A stretch of 64,000 nt of DNA from Pseudomonadota bacterium (GTDB lineage Bacteria; Pseudomonadota; Gammaproteobacteria; Burkholderiales; Burkholderiaceae_C), in NCBI GenBank assembly GCA_029780695.1, contig JAKOYD010000107.1, forward strand, positions 1 through 64,000. The letters are read 5' to 3'. Positions 32,361-41,398 of this stretch are shown piece by piece. A model generated the notes under the pieces. The model ran no database searches. It was not told where the DNA came from and worked only from the letters and a program-made list of their open reading frames with translations. The first letter of the stretch is position 1. Each line of letters begins with the position of its first letter. Both the position numbers and the translations under genes were made by a program.

Positions 32361-35300
32361 TCAATCCAGCGTCATCAAGCTGGCGTTGCCCCCCGCCGCC
32401 GCGGTGTTGACGCTGGTGCTGCGCTCGGTCAGCAGCGGCGCCAGCGGCAGGTCGGTGGCGCCGGGCGGGCGCACCGTCAGGCCGACGATGGGGCCGGGGC
32501 GCTCGGCCAGCACGCGCTGAACGGCCAGCGCATCGACGGCATCGCCATGCAGCAGCACGGCGTCGAAATCAGCGCCCGGCGCGCGCCAGTCGGGCGTGAT
32601 GGCGATGTGCGCCAGCAGCTCCACCGGCAGGCGCGCCCAGTCGTGTTGGGCGTCGGCCGGCCACACGGCTTGCGCGCCCACGGCCAGTACGGCGGCGAGT
32701 TGCAGCAGCCGGTCTTCGCTGCGCGCGGCCAGTGTCGCGTCAAGTCTCAAGTGTGGGATGGCCGTGCCGTCATCGGCGCCTGTGGCAAGGCGCTGATCGC
32801 CGCCCATACTGGACGTATGGGCCAGATCAGCAACGCCGCCGCGGGCATCGAGGGCGGTGCGGACACCGACAGTTGGGGCTTGACGCGACACCAGGCACAG
32901 CACGCGGCGGCGCGGGTGCAGGTGGTAGCTGTTGCGCTCGCCGGTGGGGCCGGGCAGCCCGCGCGGCGCGGGCGATGGGGCGCTGTCGAACAACCGGGCG
33001 ACGACATCGGCCAACGCCGGGTGGCCTTGTGATCGCATCTGTGTTTGCAATAGTTTTTGTAGCTGCTCGCGCTCGTCTGGCAAGCGCTGCGGGCCGTTTT
33101 GAGTCGCATCTTCTACTTCGCCCAGCGCCTGCACGGCGCGCCGCGCCGCATCGGCAGGCTGGCGCGCCAGCAGGCGCAGCAGGTACAACGGGCCGCCCGC
33201 CTTGGGGCCGGTGCCCGACAACCCTTCGCCGCCAAACGGCTGCACGCCGACCACGGCGCCGACCAGGTTGCGGTTGACGTACAGGTTGCCCACGGCCAGG
33301 CGCGTCGCCACGCGGGCAATGGTTTCGTCGATGCGGGTGTGCACGCCGCCCGTGAGGCCGTAGCCGGTGGCGTTGATCTGGTCGATCAAGTCATCCAGAC
33401 CGGCGCGGCGGTAGCGCAGCACGTGCAAAACAGGGCCGAACACTTCGCGCTCCAGCTGGTCGATGGCGTCGATCTCGATCAGCGTCGGCGGGATGAAGCT
33501 GCCGTGCGCCGCCGCCCCGGCCAGCCCGCGCGTGGCCTGGTGCACGGCATGGCCCTTGGCGCGCATGGCGTCGATGTGGCGCTGGATGCCCGCGTGCGCC
33601 TCGGCATCGATCACCGGGCCGACGTCGGCCGACAGCGCGACGGGGTTGCCAATGCGCGCCTCGTCCATCGCGCCTTTCAGCATGGTGACGACGCGCTCGG
33701 CCACGTCGTCCTGCACGCACAGTACGCGCAGGGCGGAGCAGCGCTGGCCGGCGGAGTCGAAGGCCGACGCGATCACGTCCTGCACCACCTGCTCGGGCAG
33801 GGCGGACGAATCGACGATCAGCGCGTTCTGCCCGCCGGTTTCGGCGATCAGCGGCACGGGCTGGCCATCGGGGTTGAGGCGCTCGGCCAGCGTGGCCTGG
33901 ATCAGGCGCGCGACCTCGGTCGAACCGGTGAACAGCACGCCGCGCGTGCGCGGGTCCTGCACCAGCGCGGCGCCCACATCGCCCTCGCCCGGCAGCAACT
34001 GCAGCGCGGCGGGCGGCACGCCGGCTTGGTGTAAATGGCGCACGGCCTCGGCGGCGATCAGCGGCGTCTGCTCGGCCGGCTTGGCCAGCACCACGTTGCC
34101 CGCGGCCAGCGCGGCGGCGACCTGGCCGGTGAAGATGGCGAGCGGGAAGTTCCATGGGCTGATGCACGCCACGGGGCCGAGGGGCACGTGGGTGGCGTTG
34201 TCGAATTGCGCGGCCACCTGCGCAGCGTAGAAGCGCAGAAAGTCCACCGCCTCGCGCACTTCGGCGATGGCGTTGGCGTAGGTCTTGCCAGCTTCGCGCA
34301 CCAGCAGGCCCATGAGGCGCGGCATGTCGGATTCGAGCGTGTCGGCCGCGCGTTCCAGGGCGGCGGCGCGGTCGGCCGGCGGCGTGGCGGCCCAGGTGGG
34401 GGCGAAGGTGGTGGCTTGCGCCAGCGCGCGTTCCACGTCGGCGGCAGTCACGTGGCGGACGTGGCCGACCACGTCGCGGTGGTCGGCGGGGTTTATGACG
34501 GGAACGCCGCTGCCCTCACCCTCCTTCGACAAGCTCAGGACAGGCCAAGCCTCTCCCGCGGGCGGGAGAGGGGGTGACATCCCGGCGGCTGAATCGCGGG
34601 CGGCTGTTGCTCCCTCGCCCCCGCCCGCCAGCGGAAGAAGAGCCCCATCGCGGGCCAGCGGCGATGGCGACGCTGGTTTTGCTCCCTCGCCCCTCTGGGG
34701 AGAGGCTTGGCCTGTCCTGAGCTTGTCGAAGGAGGGTGAGGGGCTGGCGACGTGTAATGGAAGCGCGGACGGCCCCCACCCCAGCCCTCCCCCAGCGGGG
34801 GAGGGAGAGAGACCCTCACCCCCGCCCTCTCCCGCAAGCGGGAGAGGGGGTTTCTTGGTGAAATCAGGCTCTGGCGCTTGTCCATCCAGCGCAAGCAGCA
34901 ACGATTTTGATAGCAATCGCAAGGTATGCTCGTCGCTCAAATCCATGCCGCGCGAGTTGTCGCGCCCGGCGCCGTACAGCGCCCGCGGCAGCGGAATGCG
35001 CGGGTGCGGCGCGCCGACCAGCTGCTCGCCTTCGACCAATGCCACCGGGTCTTCGATCAGCGCTTCAATCGGCACCTCCGCATCGGCCACGCGGTTGACG
35101 AACGAGGTGTTGGCGCCGTTCTCCAGCAGCCGGCGCACCAGATACGCCAGCAGCGTCTCATGCGTGCCCACCGGCGCGTAGATGCGGCAAGGGCGCTTCG
35201 GCCCCAGTTGCCCGCTCACGATCTGCTCATACAGCGGCTCGCCCATGCCGTGCAGGCATTGAAATTCGTATTGCCCCGGCTGCCACCCATCCGGCCCCGC

Positions 35301-36602
35301 CATCTGCACGATGGCCGCCACGCTGTGCGCGTTGTGGGTGGCGAACTGCGGGTAAATCGCCTCGGGCGCGGCCAGCAGCTTGCGCGCGCAGGCCAGGTAG
35401 CTCACGTCGGTGTGGGGCTTGCGGGTGTAAACGGGGTAGTCGCTCTGGCCATCGACTTGCGCGCGCTTGATCTCGCTGTCCCAATACGCGCCCTTCACCA
35501 GCCGCACCATCAGGCGGTGCTGCGTGCGCCGCGCCAGCTCGACCAGCCAGTCGATCACGAACGGGCAGCGCTTCTGGTACGCCTGAATGACGAAGCCGAT
35601 GCCTTGCCAGCCGGCCAGCGACGGCTCGTGGCACAGTTTTTCGAGCAGATCGAGCGACAGCTCCAGCCGATCCGCCTCTTCAGCGTCGATGTTGAGGCCG
35701 ATGTCGTAACGCCGCGCCAGCTGCGCCAAGTGCAGCACGCGCGGATACAGCTCGACCAGCACGCGCGCCCGCTGCGCGCGGCTGTAGCGCGGGTGCAGGG
35801 CCGAGAGCTTGATCGAGATGCCCGGCCCCTCGATCACGCCGCGCCCAGCGGCCGCGCGGCCAATGGCGTGGATGGCGGCTTCGTAGCTTTGCAGGTAGCG
35901 CGCCGCATCGTCGGCCGTCAGGGCCGCCTCGCCCAGCATGTCGTACGAATAGCGAAAGCCTTGCGATTCGGGCCCGCGCGCGTGCTTGAGCGCTTCGTCG
36001 ATAGTCTCGCCGGTGACGAACTGCTCGCCCATCATGCGCATCGCCATGTCGACGCCCTTGCGGATCAGCGGCTCGCCGCCCTTGGCCGTCAGGCGCTTGA
36101 GCGCGCTGCCCAGACCCGCCTCGCTGTGCGTGGCCACCAGCTTGCCGGTCAGCAGCAGGCCCCAGGCGGCGGCGTTGACGAACAGCGACGGGCTGCTGCC
36201 CAGATGCGCCTGCCAGTCGCCGCGCCCCACCTTGTCGCGGATCAGCGCGTCGCGCGTGGCCGCGTCGGGGATGCGCAGCAGCGCCTCGGCCAGGCACATC
36301 AGCGCCACGCCCTCCTGCGACGACAGCGCGAACTCCTGCAGCAAGCCCTGCACGATTCCGGCGCGACCGGCAGCGCGCTTGCGCTGGCGCAGCGTGTCGG
36401 CCAGCCGATGGGCCAGCCCGTGCGCAGCGCGGGCCTGATCGGGCGGCAGGCGCGCCTGATCGAGCAGCGGCGCCTGCGCCTGCGGCTCAGGCCGTCGCAT
36501 GGCGGCGGTGATGGCATCGCGCAGCGGGGTGGTGGGCGCCAGTTCGGTGGCCAGCGGGGCAAAGGGCGTGGGTGAGCGTGTGGTTTCGGTCGGGATGGTC
36601 AT
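32361..36602 (-). CDS. putA: Bifunctional proline dehydrogenase / P5C dehydrogenase with repeat-derived linker
   Basis: 1413-residue PutA oxidising proline to glutamate. The proline dehydrogenase barrel (about residues 85-560) includes GPGISIKLSALHPRY, RLMVRLVKGAYWDSEIK and RRLLENGANTSFVNR. The P5C/glutamate-semialdehyde dehydrogenase (about 700-1165) has PWNFPLAIFTGQ, the catalytic Glu in ETGGQNALI and the catalytic Cys955 in GQRCSALR. A C-terminal domain follows. The N-terminal ribbon-helix-helix of E. coli PutA is missing, so it cannot be its own repressor. Residues about 583-699 are translated intergenic repeats, and two palindromic elements lie in frame at about 562-582 and 1166-1186. 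ATG 36602. Confidence 0.95.
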   Translation of the reverse strand: MTIPTETTRSPTPFAPLATELAPTTPLRDAITAAMRRPEPQAQAPLLDQARLPPDQARAAHGLAHRLADTLRQRKRAAGRAGIVQGLLQEFALSSQEGVALMCLAEALLRIPDAATRDALIRDKVGRGDWQAHLGSSPSLFVNAAAWGLLLTGKLVATHSEAGLGSALKRLTAKGGEPLIRKGVDMAMRMMGEQFVTGETIDEALKHARGPESQGFRYSYDMLGEAALTADDAARYLQSYEAAIHAIGRAAAGRGVIEGPGISIKLSALHPRYSRAQRARVLVELYPRVLHLAQLARRYDIGLNIDAEEADRLELSLDLLEKLCHEPSLAGWQGIGFVIQAYQKRCPFVIDWLVELARRTQHRLMVRLVKGAYWDSEIKRAQVDGQSDYPVYTRKPHTDVSYLACARKLLAAPEAIYPQFATHNAHSVAAIVQMAGPDGWQPGQYEFQCLHGMGEPLYEQIVSGQLGPKRPCRIYAPVGTHETLLAYLVRRLLENGANTSFVNRVADAEVPIEALIEDPVALVEGEQLVGAPHPRIPLPRALYGAGRDNSRGMDLSDEHTLRLLSKSLLLALDGQAPEPDFTKKPPLPLAGEGGGEGLSPSPAGGGLGWGPSALPLHVASPSPSFDKLRTGQASPQRGEGAKPASPSPLARDGALLPLAGGGEGATAARDSAAGMSPPLPPAGEAWPVLSLSKEGEGSGVPVINPADHRDVVGHVRHVTAADVERALAQATTFAPTWAATPPADRAAALERAADTLESDMPRLMGLLVREAGKTYANAIAEVREAVDFLRFYAAQVAAQFDNATHVPLGPVACISPWNFPLAIFTGQVAAALAAGNVVLAKPAEQTPLIAAEAVRHLHQAGVPPAALQLLPGEGDVGAALVQDPRTRGVLFTGSTEVARLIQATLAERLNPDGQPVPLIAETGGQNALIVDSSALPEQVVQDVIASAFDSAGQRCSALRVLCVQDDVAERVVTMLKGAMDEARIGNPVALSADVGPVIDAEAHAGIQRHIDAMRAKGHAVHQATRGLAGAAAHGSFIPPTLIEIDAIDQLEREVFGPVLHVLRYRRAGLDDLIDQINATGYGLTGGVHTRIDETIARVATRLAVGNLYVNRNLVGAVVGVQPFGGEGLSGTGPKAGGPLYLLRLLARQPADAARRAVQALGEVEDATQNGPQRLPDEREQLQKLLQTQMRSQGHPALADVVARLFDSAPSPAPRGLPGPTGERNSYHLHPRRRVLCLVSRQAPTVGVRTALDARGGVADLAHTSSMGGDQRLATGADDGTAIPHLRLDATLAARSEDRLLQLAAVLAVGAQAVWPADAQHDWARLPVELLAHIAITPDWRAPGADFDAVLLHGDAVDALAVQRVLAERPGPIVGLTVRPPGATDLPLAPLLTERSTSVNTAAAGGNASLMTLD
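33046..33105. repeat. Dispersed palindromic element, in-frame copy J (inside putA)
   Basis: TTTGCAATAGTTTTTGTAGC, TGCTCGCGCTCGTCTGGCAA, GCGCTGCGGGCCGTTTTGAG: core and A/T tail of the family. It is translated as DATQNGPQRLPDEREQLQKL within the region joining the aldehyde dehydrogenase to the C-terminal domain. Confidence 0.7.
34506..34857. repeat. Composite repeat block translated inside putA
   Basis: About 350 bp made only of intergenic-type repeats. It contains hairpins of the CTCTCCCGCGGGCGGGAGAG type (34551-34569 and 34826-34850) and CCCTCCCCCAGCGGGGGAGG. It also contains a perfect 45-bp inverted repeat, 34513-34557 against 34698-34742, built from the CTTCGACAAGCTCAGGACAG repeat. The open frame continues without a stop. 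It encodes glycine, proline and serine-rich sequence such as PLPLAGEGGGEGL between the two catalytic domains of PutA. Confidence 0.85.
34858..34917. repeat. Dispersed palindromic element, in-frame copy K (inside putA)
   Basis: AAATCAGGCTCTGGCGCTTG, TCCATCCAGCGCAAGCAGC, GATTTTGATAGCAATCGC: nearly consensus. It is translated as LLSKSLLLALDGQAPEPDF directly before the composite repeat block. Confidence 0.75.
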
Positions 36603-36687
36603 GGCTGTTCAAGGGTCAGGCCCTGGCGGCACGGGCGGGGTGGATGGCGCAGCGGGGCTGCACCCGTGGCAGGCGTCTTCGGCACGC

Positions 36688-36709
36688 ATGTGTCACCGCG
36701 TTGACACAT
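36688..36709. promoter_or_regulatory. Perfect 22-bp dyad between putA and a divergent lipoprotein gene
   Basis: ATGTGTCA-CCGCGT-TGACACAT has perfect 8-bp arms and a 6-bp centre. TTGACA (36701-36706) within it can serve as a -35 box. It lies 86 bp from the putA start and 81 bp from the lipoprotein start. The arms and spacing fit a dimeric helix-turn-helix regulator; the regulator's identity is not known. Confidence 0.6.
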
Positions 36710-36789
36710 TGGGCGCCTAGAGTCGGCGCCCGCGGGGCGCGGCGCCAACTCATCGCCGTGCGCATCCGCGCCTCCACCGAAAGACATTG

Positions 36790-37962
36790 ATGAAAAAACT
36801 CACCCTCGCGCTGATCGCTTCCGCCGCTGTCGCCATGCTTGCCGCCTGCGGCGGCAGCGACGACGACGCCGTCGCCCACATGGCCGTGATTGGCGACGTG
36901 CCGTATGGCGCCGACCTGGCCGCCTTCAAGGCCATGCCCGCTTACATCCAGGCCATCAACAACGACAAGGACGTGACGCTGGCCGCGCACGTGGGCGACC
37001 TGCATTCGGGCAGCGAGCCGTGCACGCAGGTGTATGACGAGTCCATCGCCAAGTTCTTCACCCAGTTCACCCTGCCGCTGGTCTATACGCCGGGCGACAA
37101 CGAATGGGCCGACTGCCAGAAGGCCAAGCAGATGAACGGCAAGTACAGCGCCACCGTGCCCGAGCTGGGCTACCCCATCAACACGGTCATCCCCAGCTAC
37201 GCCAATGGCAACCCGGTGGACAACCTGCAGCTGGTGCGCTCGCTGTTCTTCGCCAAGCCCGGCCAGACGCTGGGCAACGGCACGCTCACCGTGCGCTCGC
37301 AGGCGCAGGAAGGCGCCAGCGCCAGCGACAAGCAATTCGTCGAGCACGTGTGGTGGATGCAGTCGGGCGTGCTGTTCGTCACCGTCAACATTCCGGGCGG
37401 CTCCAACAACGGCACCGACGTGTGGTGGGCCGCCGCCAGCGCCACCGAGCAGCAGAACCAGGAAGTGGCCGCACGCACCGCCGCCACCAAGAACTGGCTG
37501 ACCCAGGCGTTTGACCAGGCCGGCGCCAACAACGCCCGCGCCGTGGTCATCCTGACCCAGGCCGACATGTGGTCGGCCGAAGAGGCTGCCGCGTCGCCCC
37601 GCCTGGCCGGCTACAAACCGTATGTGGACATCATTGCCGACCGCAGCGCCAAGTTTGGCAAGCCGGTGCTGCTGATCAACGGCGACACGCACCTGTTCCA
37701 GTCCGACAACCCGCTGATGGCCGGCGCGGCCTGCGTCAAGGAGCCGGGGGCCGGCGCCACCGCCACGGCCTGCGCCATCGACCCCTACACCCGCAACCAG
37801 CCCGGCACCAGCTACGCCGTGAAGAACTTCCACCGCCTGGTGGTGCATGGCAGCACCATGCCCATGGAATGGCTCAAGCTGAAGATCGACCCTGCCGCCA
37901 ATGCGGCCAATGGCAGCGATGCCTTCGGCCCGTTCAGCTGGACGCGCCAGACCCTGAAGTGA
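36790..37962 (+). CDS. Lipoprotein with calcineurin-like metallophosphoesterase features
   Basis: 390-residue predicted lipoprotein. The signal is MKKLTLALIASAAVAMLAAC, with lipobox LAAC (Cys20). The mature protein begins with metallophosphoesterase-like blocks: AVIGDVPYGADLAAF, LAAHVGDLHSGSE (GD-x-H), YTPGDNEWADC (GDNE) and NGDTHLFQSDNP (GDxH). These would supply the Asp, Asn and His ligands of a two-metal centre. The substrate is unknown; phosphodiester or phosphomonoester hydrolysis in the periplasm is the family expectation. ATG 36790 lies immediately after an in-frame TTG. Divergent from putA, with a shared perfect dyad upstream. Confidence 0.75.
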   Translation: MKKLTLALIASAAVAMLAACGGSDDDAVAHMAVIGDVPYGADLAAFKAMPAYIQAINNDKDVTLAAHVGDLHSGSEPCTQVYDESIAKFFTQFTLPLVYTPGDNEWADCQKAKQMNGKYSATVPELGYPINTVIPSYANGNPVDNLQLVRSLFFAKPGQTLGNGTLTVRSQAQEGASASDKQFVEHVWWMQSGVLFVTVNIPGGSNNGTDVWWAAASATEQQNQEVAARTAATKNWLTQAFDQAGANNARAVVILTQADMWSAEEAAASPRLAGYKPYVDIIADRSAKFGKPVLLINGDTHLFQSDNPLMAGAACVKEPGAGATATACAIDPYTRNQPGTSYAVKNFHRLVVHGSTMPMEWLKLKIDPAANAANGSDAFGPFSWTRQTLK

Positions 37963-38142
37963 ATGCGACCGCGGCGCGCCGCTGACGTACCGGCACGCCG
38001 CACTCGCGCCGGCCGCTGGCCGGGCGGGCGCGCGCATCGCGCGGATTGCGGCGTCAAAGGGCGGGCGGCGAACGGTCACGGCGGCTGCGTTGGACGTGGT
38101 CAAAGTCGCCATGTTCGCCGCATTGATGCTGAATATTGTTTT

Positions 38143-38172
38143 GTATTTTTAAGGGTTGACCGCACAAAATAC
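38143..38172. promoter_or_regulatory. AT-rich inverted repeat at the lrp-like gene start
   Basis: GTATTTT (38143-38149) and AAAATAC (38166-38172) are inverted repeats six bases before the start codon. Lrp/AsnC regulators commonly bind AT-rich dyads in their own promoters, so autoregulation is plausible. Confidence 0.4.
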
Positions 38173-38177
38173 GGTGC

Positions 38178-38654
38178 ATGAGCGTCAACCTCGAATCCCT
38201 CGACCGCATCGACCTGCGCATCCTGGCCGCGCTGCAGCACGACGGTCGCATCAGCAACCTCAAGCTGGCCGAAGCCGTGGCCCTGTCGCCCACCGCCGTG
38301 CTGGCGCGCGTGCAGCGCCTCACGCGCGAGGGCTACATCCGGGGCTACCACGCCGAGCTGAACCCCGACAAGCTGGGCCGCGGCCTGGTGGTGTTCGTCG
38401 AAGTGCTGCTGGACCGCACCACGCCCAACGTGTTCGACGCCTTCAAGGCCGCCGTGCAGGTGCATGACGAAGTCATGGAATGCCACATGGTGGCCGGCGG
38501 CTTTGACTACCTTTTGAAGACCCGCATGGCCGACATGGCCGCCTACCGCGCCTTTGCCGGCCGCGTGCTGTGGCAGCTGCCCGGCGTGCGCGAGACGCGG
38601 ACGTATGCGGTGATGGAGGAGGTCAAGAGCAGCGCGGCGCTGCCGTTGGGTTGA
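38178..38654 (+). CDS. Lrp/AsnC family transcriptional regulator
   Basis: 158-residue regulator with the AsnC-type helix-turn-helix at about residues 8-60 (LDRIDLRILAALQHDGRISNLKLAEAVALSPTAVLARVQRLTREGYIRGYHAELNPDKLG). A C-terminal RAM ligand-binding domain follows (VVFVEVLLDRTTPNVFDAFKAAVQVHDEVMECHMVAGGFDYLLKTRMADMAAYRAF, including GxxDYLLK). Such regulators sense amino acids. putA lies 1.6 kb away, and an Lrp-type protein (PutR/BkdR-like) would be a fitting activator for a PutA that has lost its own DNA-binding domain. That connection is inferred. ATG 38178. Confidence 0.9.
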   Translation: MSVNLESLDRIDLRILAALQHDGRISNLKLAEAVALSPTAVLARVQRLTREGYIRGYHAELNPDKLGRGLVVFVEVLLDRTTPNVFDAFKAAVQVHDEVMECHMVAGGFDYLLKTRMADMAAYRAFAGRVLWQLPGVRETRTYAVMEEVKSSAALPLG

Positions 38655-38669
38655 AGCGAAACCGCCGCT

Positions 38670-40319
38670 TCAGCACGCATACGCCACCCCATCGCGCCCC
38701 GGATCGGCACCGCCTTCCAGCGCGCCGTTTTGCAGCACGCGAATGGCGTGCACCCAGGCGATGGTGTAGTTGTATGGGTTGCGCAGCACCGTGTAGTCCT
38801 GTGCCTGCAGGGCCCGCTCGACCGCGCGCGGAATGCGGTTGCACACCTCGATGGCGTTGCTGGTGGCCGAAAAGCGTGGCGCCGAGACCGCCGCTTGCAT
38901 GGGCATGCCAAAGTCAATCACGTTCAGAATCGCCTGCAGCACGCCCATGGTGATTTGCGTGGCGCCGGGGGCGCCAAGCACGATTTCGGGCCGGTCGTCC
39001 TTGAACACGATGGTCGGGCACGAGGCCGTGAAGCGGCTCTTGCCCGGCGCGATGCTGCCAGCGCGACCGGGGCGCGGGTCAAACGCACCCATGCAGCCGT
39101 TGTACATAAAGCCCAGGCCCTCGGTGATCACGCCGGACGGCATGCCCAGCGAATGCGTTATCGACACGCAGTTGCCCTCGCCGTCCACCACGCTCAGGTG
39201 CGTGGTATCGCGCGACTCGCGGGTCGTGCTGCCCATGCGGGGCACGTCGATCTTCACGCCCTGGCGGATGCCATCGGCACAGCGCTGGATGGCGGCGTCG
39301 GACAGGATGTCGTCCAGCGGCACGTCGACGAAGTCCGGATCGCCCAAGTAGGCGTCCTTGTCGCGCGTGGCCTGCTTCATGGCTTCGCTGACCACGCGGA
39401 TGTATTCGGGGCTGTTGTGGCGCAGCCCCGGCAGGTCGAACTGTTCCAGGATGCGCAGCATCTGGATGAGCATCGCGCCGCCGCCGGGCGGCTGGTTGGT
39501 GGTGATGCGGCGGTCGCGGTAGCGGCCTTCCAGCACGCCGCGCCGCCTGGCCTGAAAGCGCGCCAGGTCTTCCATCGCGATGGGCGAGCCTTGTGCGCGC
39601 AGATCCGCCACCATGCGCTCGGCCAGATCACCGGTGTAGAAAACTTGCGCGCCGTCGGCGGCGATTTTTTCGAGCGCGCGGGCCATGTCGGGGTTGCGCA
39701 GCGGTGTGCCGGTGTGCTTGGGCAAGCCGCCGGACTGGCAGTACAACTCGCGCCCCGATGCGCTGTAGGCCAGCCGTTCGAGGTTGCTCACGCGCCCCGC
39801 CAGCGGCGCATCCATCCAGAAGGTGTACATGCCCGGGCGCACGAAAAAGCCATCGGCCGCCCAGCGAACCGCCGGCTCCACCACCTGCGCCCACGGCAGA
39901 CGGCCGTGGGTCTGGTGCATGGCCTCCAGGCCGCGCAGCGTTGCCGGCACGGCCACCGACTGCGCGCCCAGGTCGTTGACCCGGCCACGCAGCGCAAAGC
40001 CAAAACCGTCGCGCAGTTCCGACTCCACCAGATCGGCCCACATGTCGTCGCGCGCCGCCAGGGGCGCAGGCGAGTGGAAGTCCACATATTCGTGCACGCC
40101 CTGGCCCTGCAGGTACACCGCCGCGGTGCCGAAACCGGCGATGCCGCACATCAGCGGATCGACCACCGTCTGCGCCAGGGCGCAGGCCACGGCGGCATCG
40201 ACCGCGTTGCCGCCCGCGCGCAGGATGTCGATGCCCGATTCCGCCGCCTCAGGCTGCGCGCACACTACCATGTTCCTGGGGTGATCCTCCATGGTTGCAG
40301 CTTGCATGGTCGGCCTCAC
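38670..40319 (-). CDS. ggt: Gamma-glutamyltransferase family protein
   Basis: 549-residue Ntn-hydrolase precursor that should self-cleave before the catalytic threonine in RESRDTTHLSVVDGEGNCVSITHSLG. Other family blocks are AGGNAVDAAVACALAQTVVDPLMCGIAG, RRITTNQPPGGGAMLIQMLRIL and GVLQAILNVIDFGMPMQAAVSAPRF. No signal peptide is present, so it is a cytoplasmic form, unlike the periplasmic E. coli enzyme. GTG 40319 overlaps the stop of the upstream Bug receptor gene (GTGA), indicating co-translation. A Bug receptor and a Ggt-like hydrolase in one operon under a LysR regulator suggest uptake and cleavage of a gamma-glutamyl or amide compound. Confidence 0.88.
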   Translation of the reverse strand: MRPTMQAATMEDHPRNMVVCAQPEAAESGIDILRAGGNAVDAAVACALAQTVVDPLMCGIAGFGTAAVYLQGQGVHEYVDFHSPAPLAARDDMWADLVESELRDGFGFALRGRVNDLGAQSVAVPATLRGLEAMHQTHGRLPWAQVVEPAVRWAADGFFVRPGMYTFWMDAPLAGRVSNLERLAYSASGRELYCQSGGLPKHTGTPLRNPDMARALEKIAADGAQVFYTGDLAERMVADLRAQGSPIAMEDLARFQARRRGVLEGRYRDRRITTNQPPGGGAMLIQMLRILEQFDLPGLRHNSPEYIRVVSEAMKQATRDKDAYLGDPDFVDVPLDDILSDAAIQRCADGIRQGVKIDVPRMGSTTRESRDTTHLSVVDGEGNCVSITHSLGMPSGVITEGLGFMYNGCMGAFDPRPGRAGSIAPGKSRFTASCPTIVFKDDRPEIVLGAPGATQITMGVLQAILNVIDFGMPMQAAVSAPRFSATSNAIEVCNRIPRAVERALQAQDYTVLRNPYNYTIAWVHAIRVLQNGALEGGADPGRDGVAYAC

Positions 40320-41302
40320 TTCGCGCTCAGGTTGAGGGCGCTGAGCACCGGGCGCCAGCGGGCGTTGTCGCGCCGGGTGACTTCGAGTAGCTGCGACGAC
40401 GGCCCGCTCATCGGCAACGCGTACAGCGCCCGCAGCCGGGCGAGCACCGCCGGGTCGGCATGAAAGGCGGTCAATGTGCGGTGCAGTTTCTCCACGATGG
40501 CGGGCGGCGTGCCGGCCTTGGCCACCAAGCCGGTCCAGCCCATGTGCTCGAAGCCCTGGATGCCCAGATCGGCCGCCGTGGGCACATTCGCCATCTCGCT
40601 CACGCGTTCTGGCGCCAGCACCATCAGCGGCACCAGCTTGCCCGCCGTGACTTGCGGCAGCGCTGTGCCCAGCACAAAGGCCATGACGTCGATCTGCCCG
40701 CCCAGCACGGCGGTCAGGCCGTCCGCCTCGCCCCGGTAGGGAATGTGAGTCATCTCGATGCCGACCTGCTTTTGCAGCAGCTCGACCACCAAGTGCGTCG
40801 AATTGCCCTTGCCGGCCGAACCGAAGTTGATCTTGCCCGGCTGCTTGCGCGCGCGCTCCAGCAATTGGTCAAAGTTCTTGATGCCCGAGTCAGCGGAGGT
40901 GGCCAGCACAAAGGGCACTGTGGTCAGCATGCCGATGCCGACGAAATCTTTTTCCGGGTCGTAGGGCAGGGGCTGGTACACGTAGCGGTTAAGCACCATC
41001 TGGGATACCCCAGCAAAGAACAGCGTGTAGCCATCAGCGGGTTGCGACAGCACCTGCTGCGCGGCGATCAGCCCGCCGGCACCGGGTTTGTTTTCCACCA
41101 CCACCGGGCCGCCGAGCACCTTGCTGGCCGTGTCGGCCCACAGCCGGGCGATGCCGTCCGAGCTGCCCCCGGGGGCCTGCGAAATCACGAGCTTGACCGG
41201 GCGCGATGGAAACTTCGCCTGCGCCCACGCCGGTAGCGCACTGGCCGCCAGCGTGCCTCCCAGTGCGCCCAACACCTGCCGTCGCGGCAATGTGATCGTC
41301 AT
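40316..41302 (-). CDS. Tripartite tricarboxylate transporter substrate-binding (Bug) protein
   Basis: 328-residue periplasmic binding protein with the signal peptide MTITLPRRQVLGALGGTLAASALPAWAQA (PRRQVLG is twin-arginine-like). The Bug fold shows PSRPVKLVISQAPGGSSDGIARLWAD, VENKPGAGGLIAAQQVLSQPADGYTLFF, GNSTHLVVELL and IPYRGEADGLTAVLGGQIDVM. Operon partner is the gamma-glutamyltransferase; a LysR gene is divergent. Membrane subunits are absent nearby and may be supplied by a shared TctAB elsewhere. The ligand is unknown, perhaps a substrate of the coupled hydrolase. ATG 41302 follows AGGAGACAGCC. Confidence 0.9.
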   Translation of the reverse strand: MTITLPRRQVLGALGGTLAASALPAWAQAKFPSRPVKLVISQAPGGSSDGIARLWADTASKVLGGPVVVENKPGAGGLIAAQQVLSQPADGYTLFFAGVSQMVLNRYVYQPLPYDPEKDFVGIGMLTTVPFVLATSADSGIKNFDQLLERARKQPGKINFGSAGKGNSTHLVVELLQKQVGIEMTHIPYRGEADGLTAVLGGQIDVMAFVLGTALPQVTAGKLVPLMVLAPERVSEMANVPTAADLGIQGFEHMGWTGLVAKAGTPPAIVEKLHRTLTAFHADPAVLARLRALYALPMSGPSSQLLEVTRRDNARWRPVLSALNLSAK

Positions 41303-41398
41303 CTTGGCTGTCTCCTTTGCGTGAATATTTATGCACTCTATCGGCCAATGCCCCGGGCGTACAGTGAAGGTGTTCGATACAACCATGAGGATTTGCTC

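Noticed and set aside
34506..34857. A sequencing or assembly error, or two separate genes, in putA
   Set aside because: The repeat block keeps the frame exactly, both flanking domains are complete, and similar in-frame blocks occur in copA. A real insertion is simpler, although resequencing would settle it.
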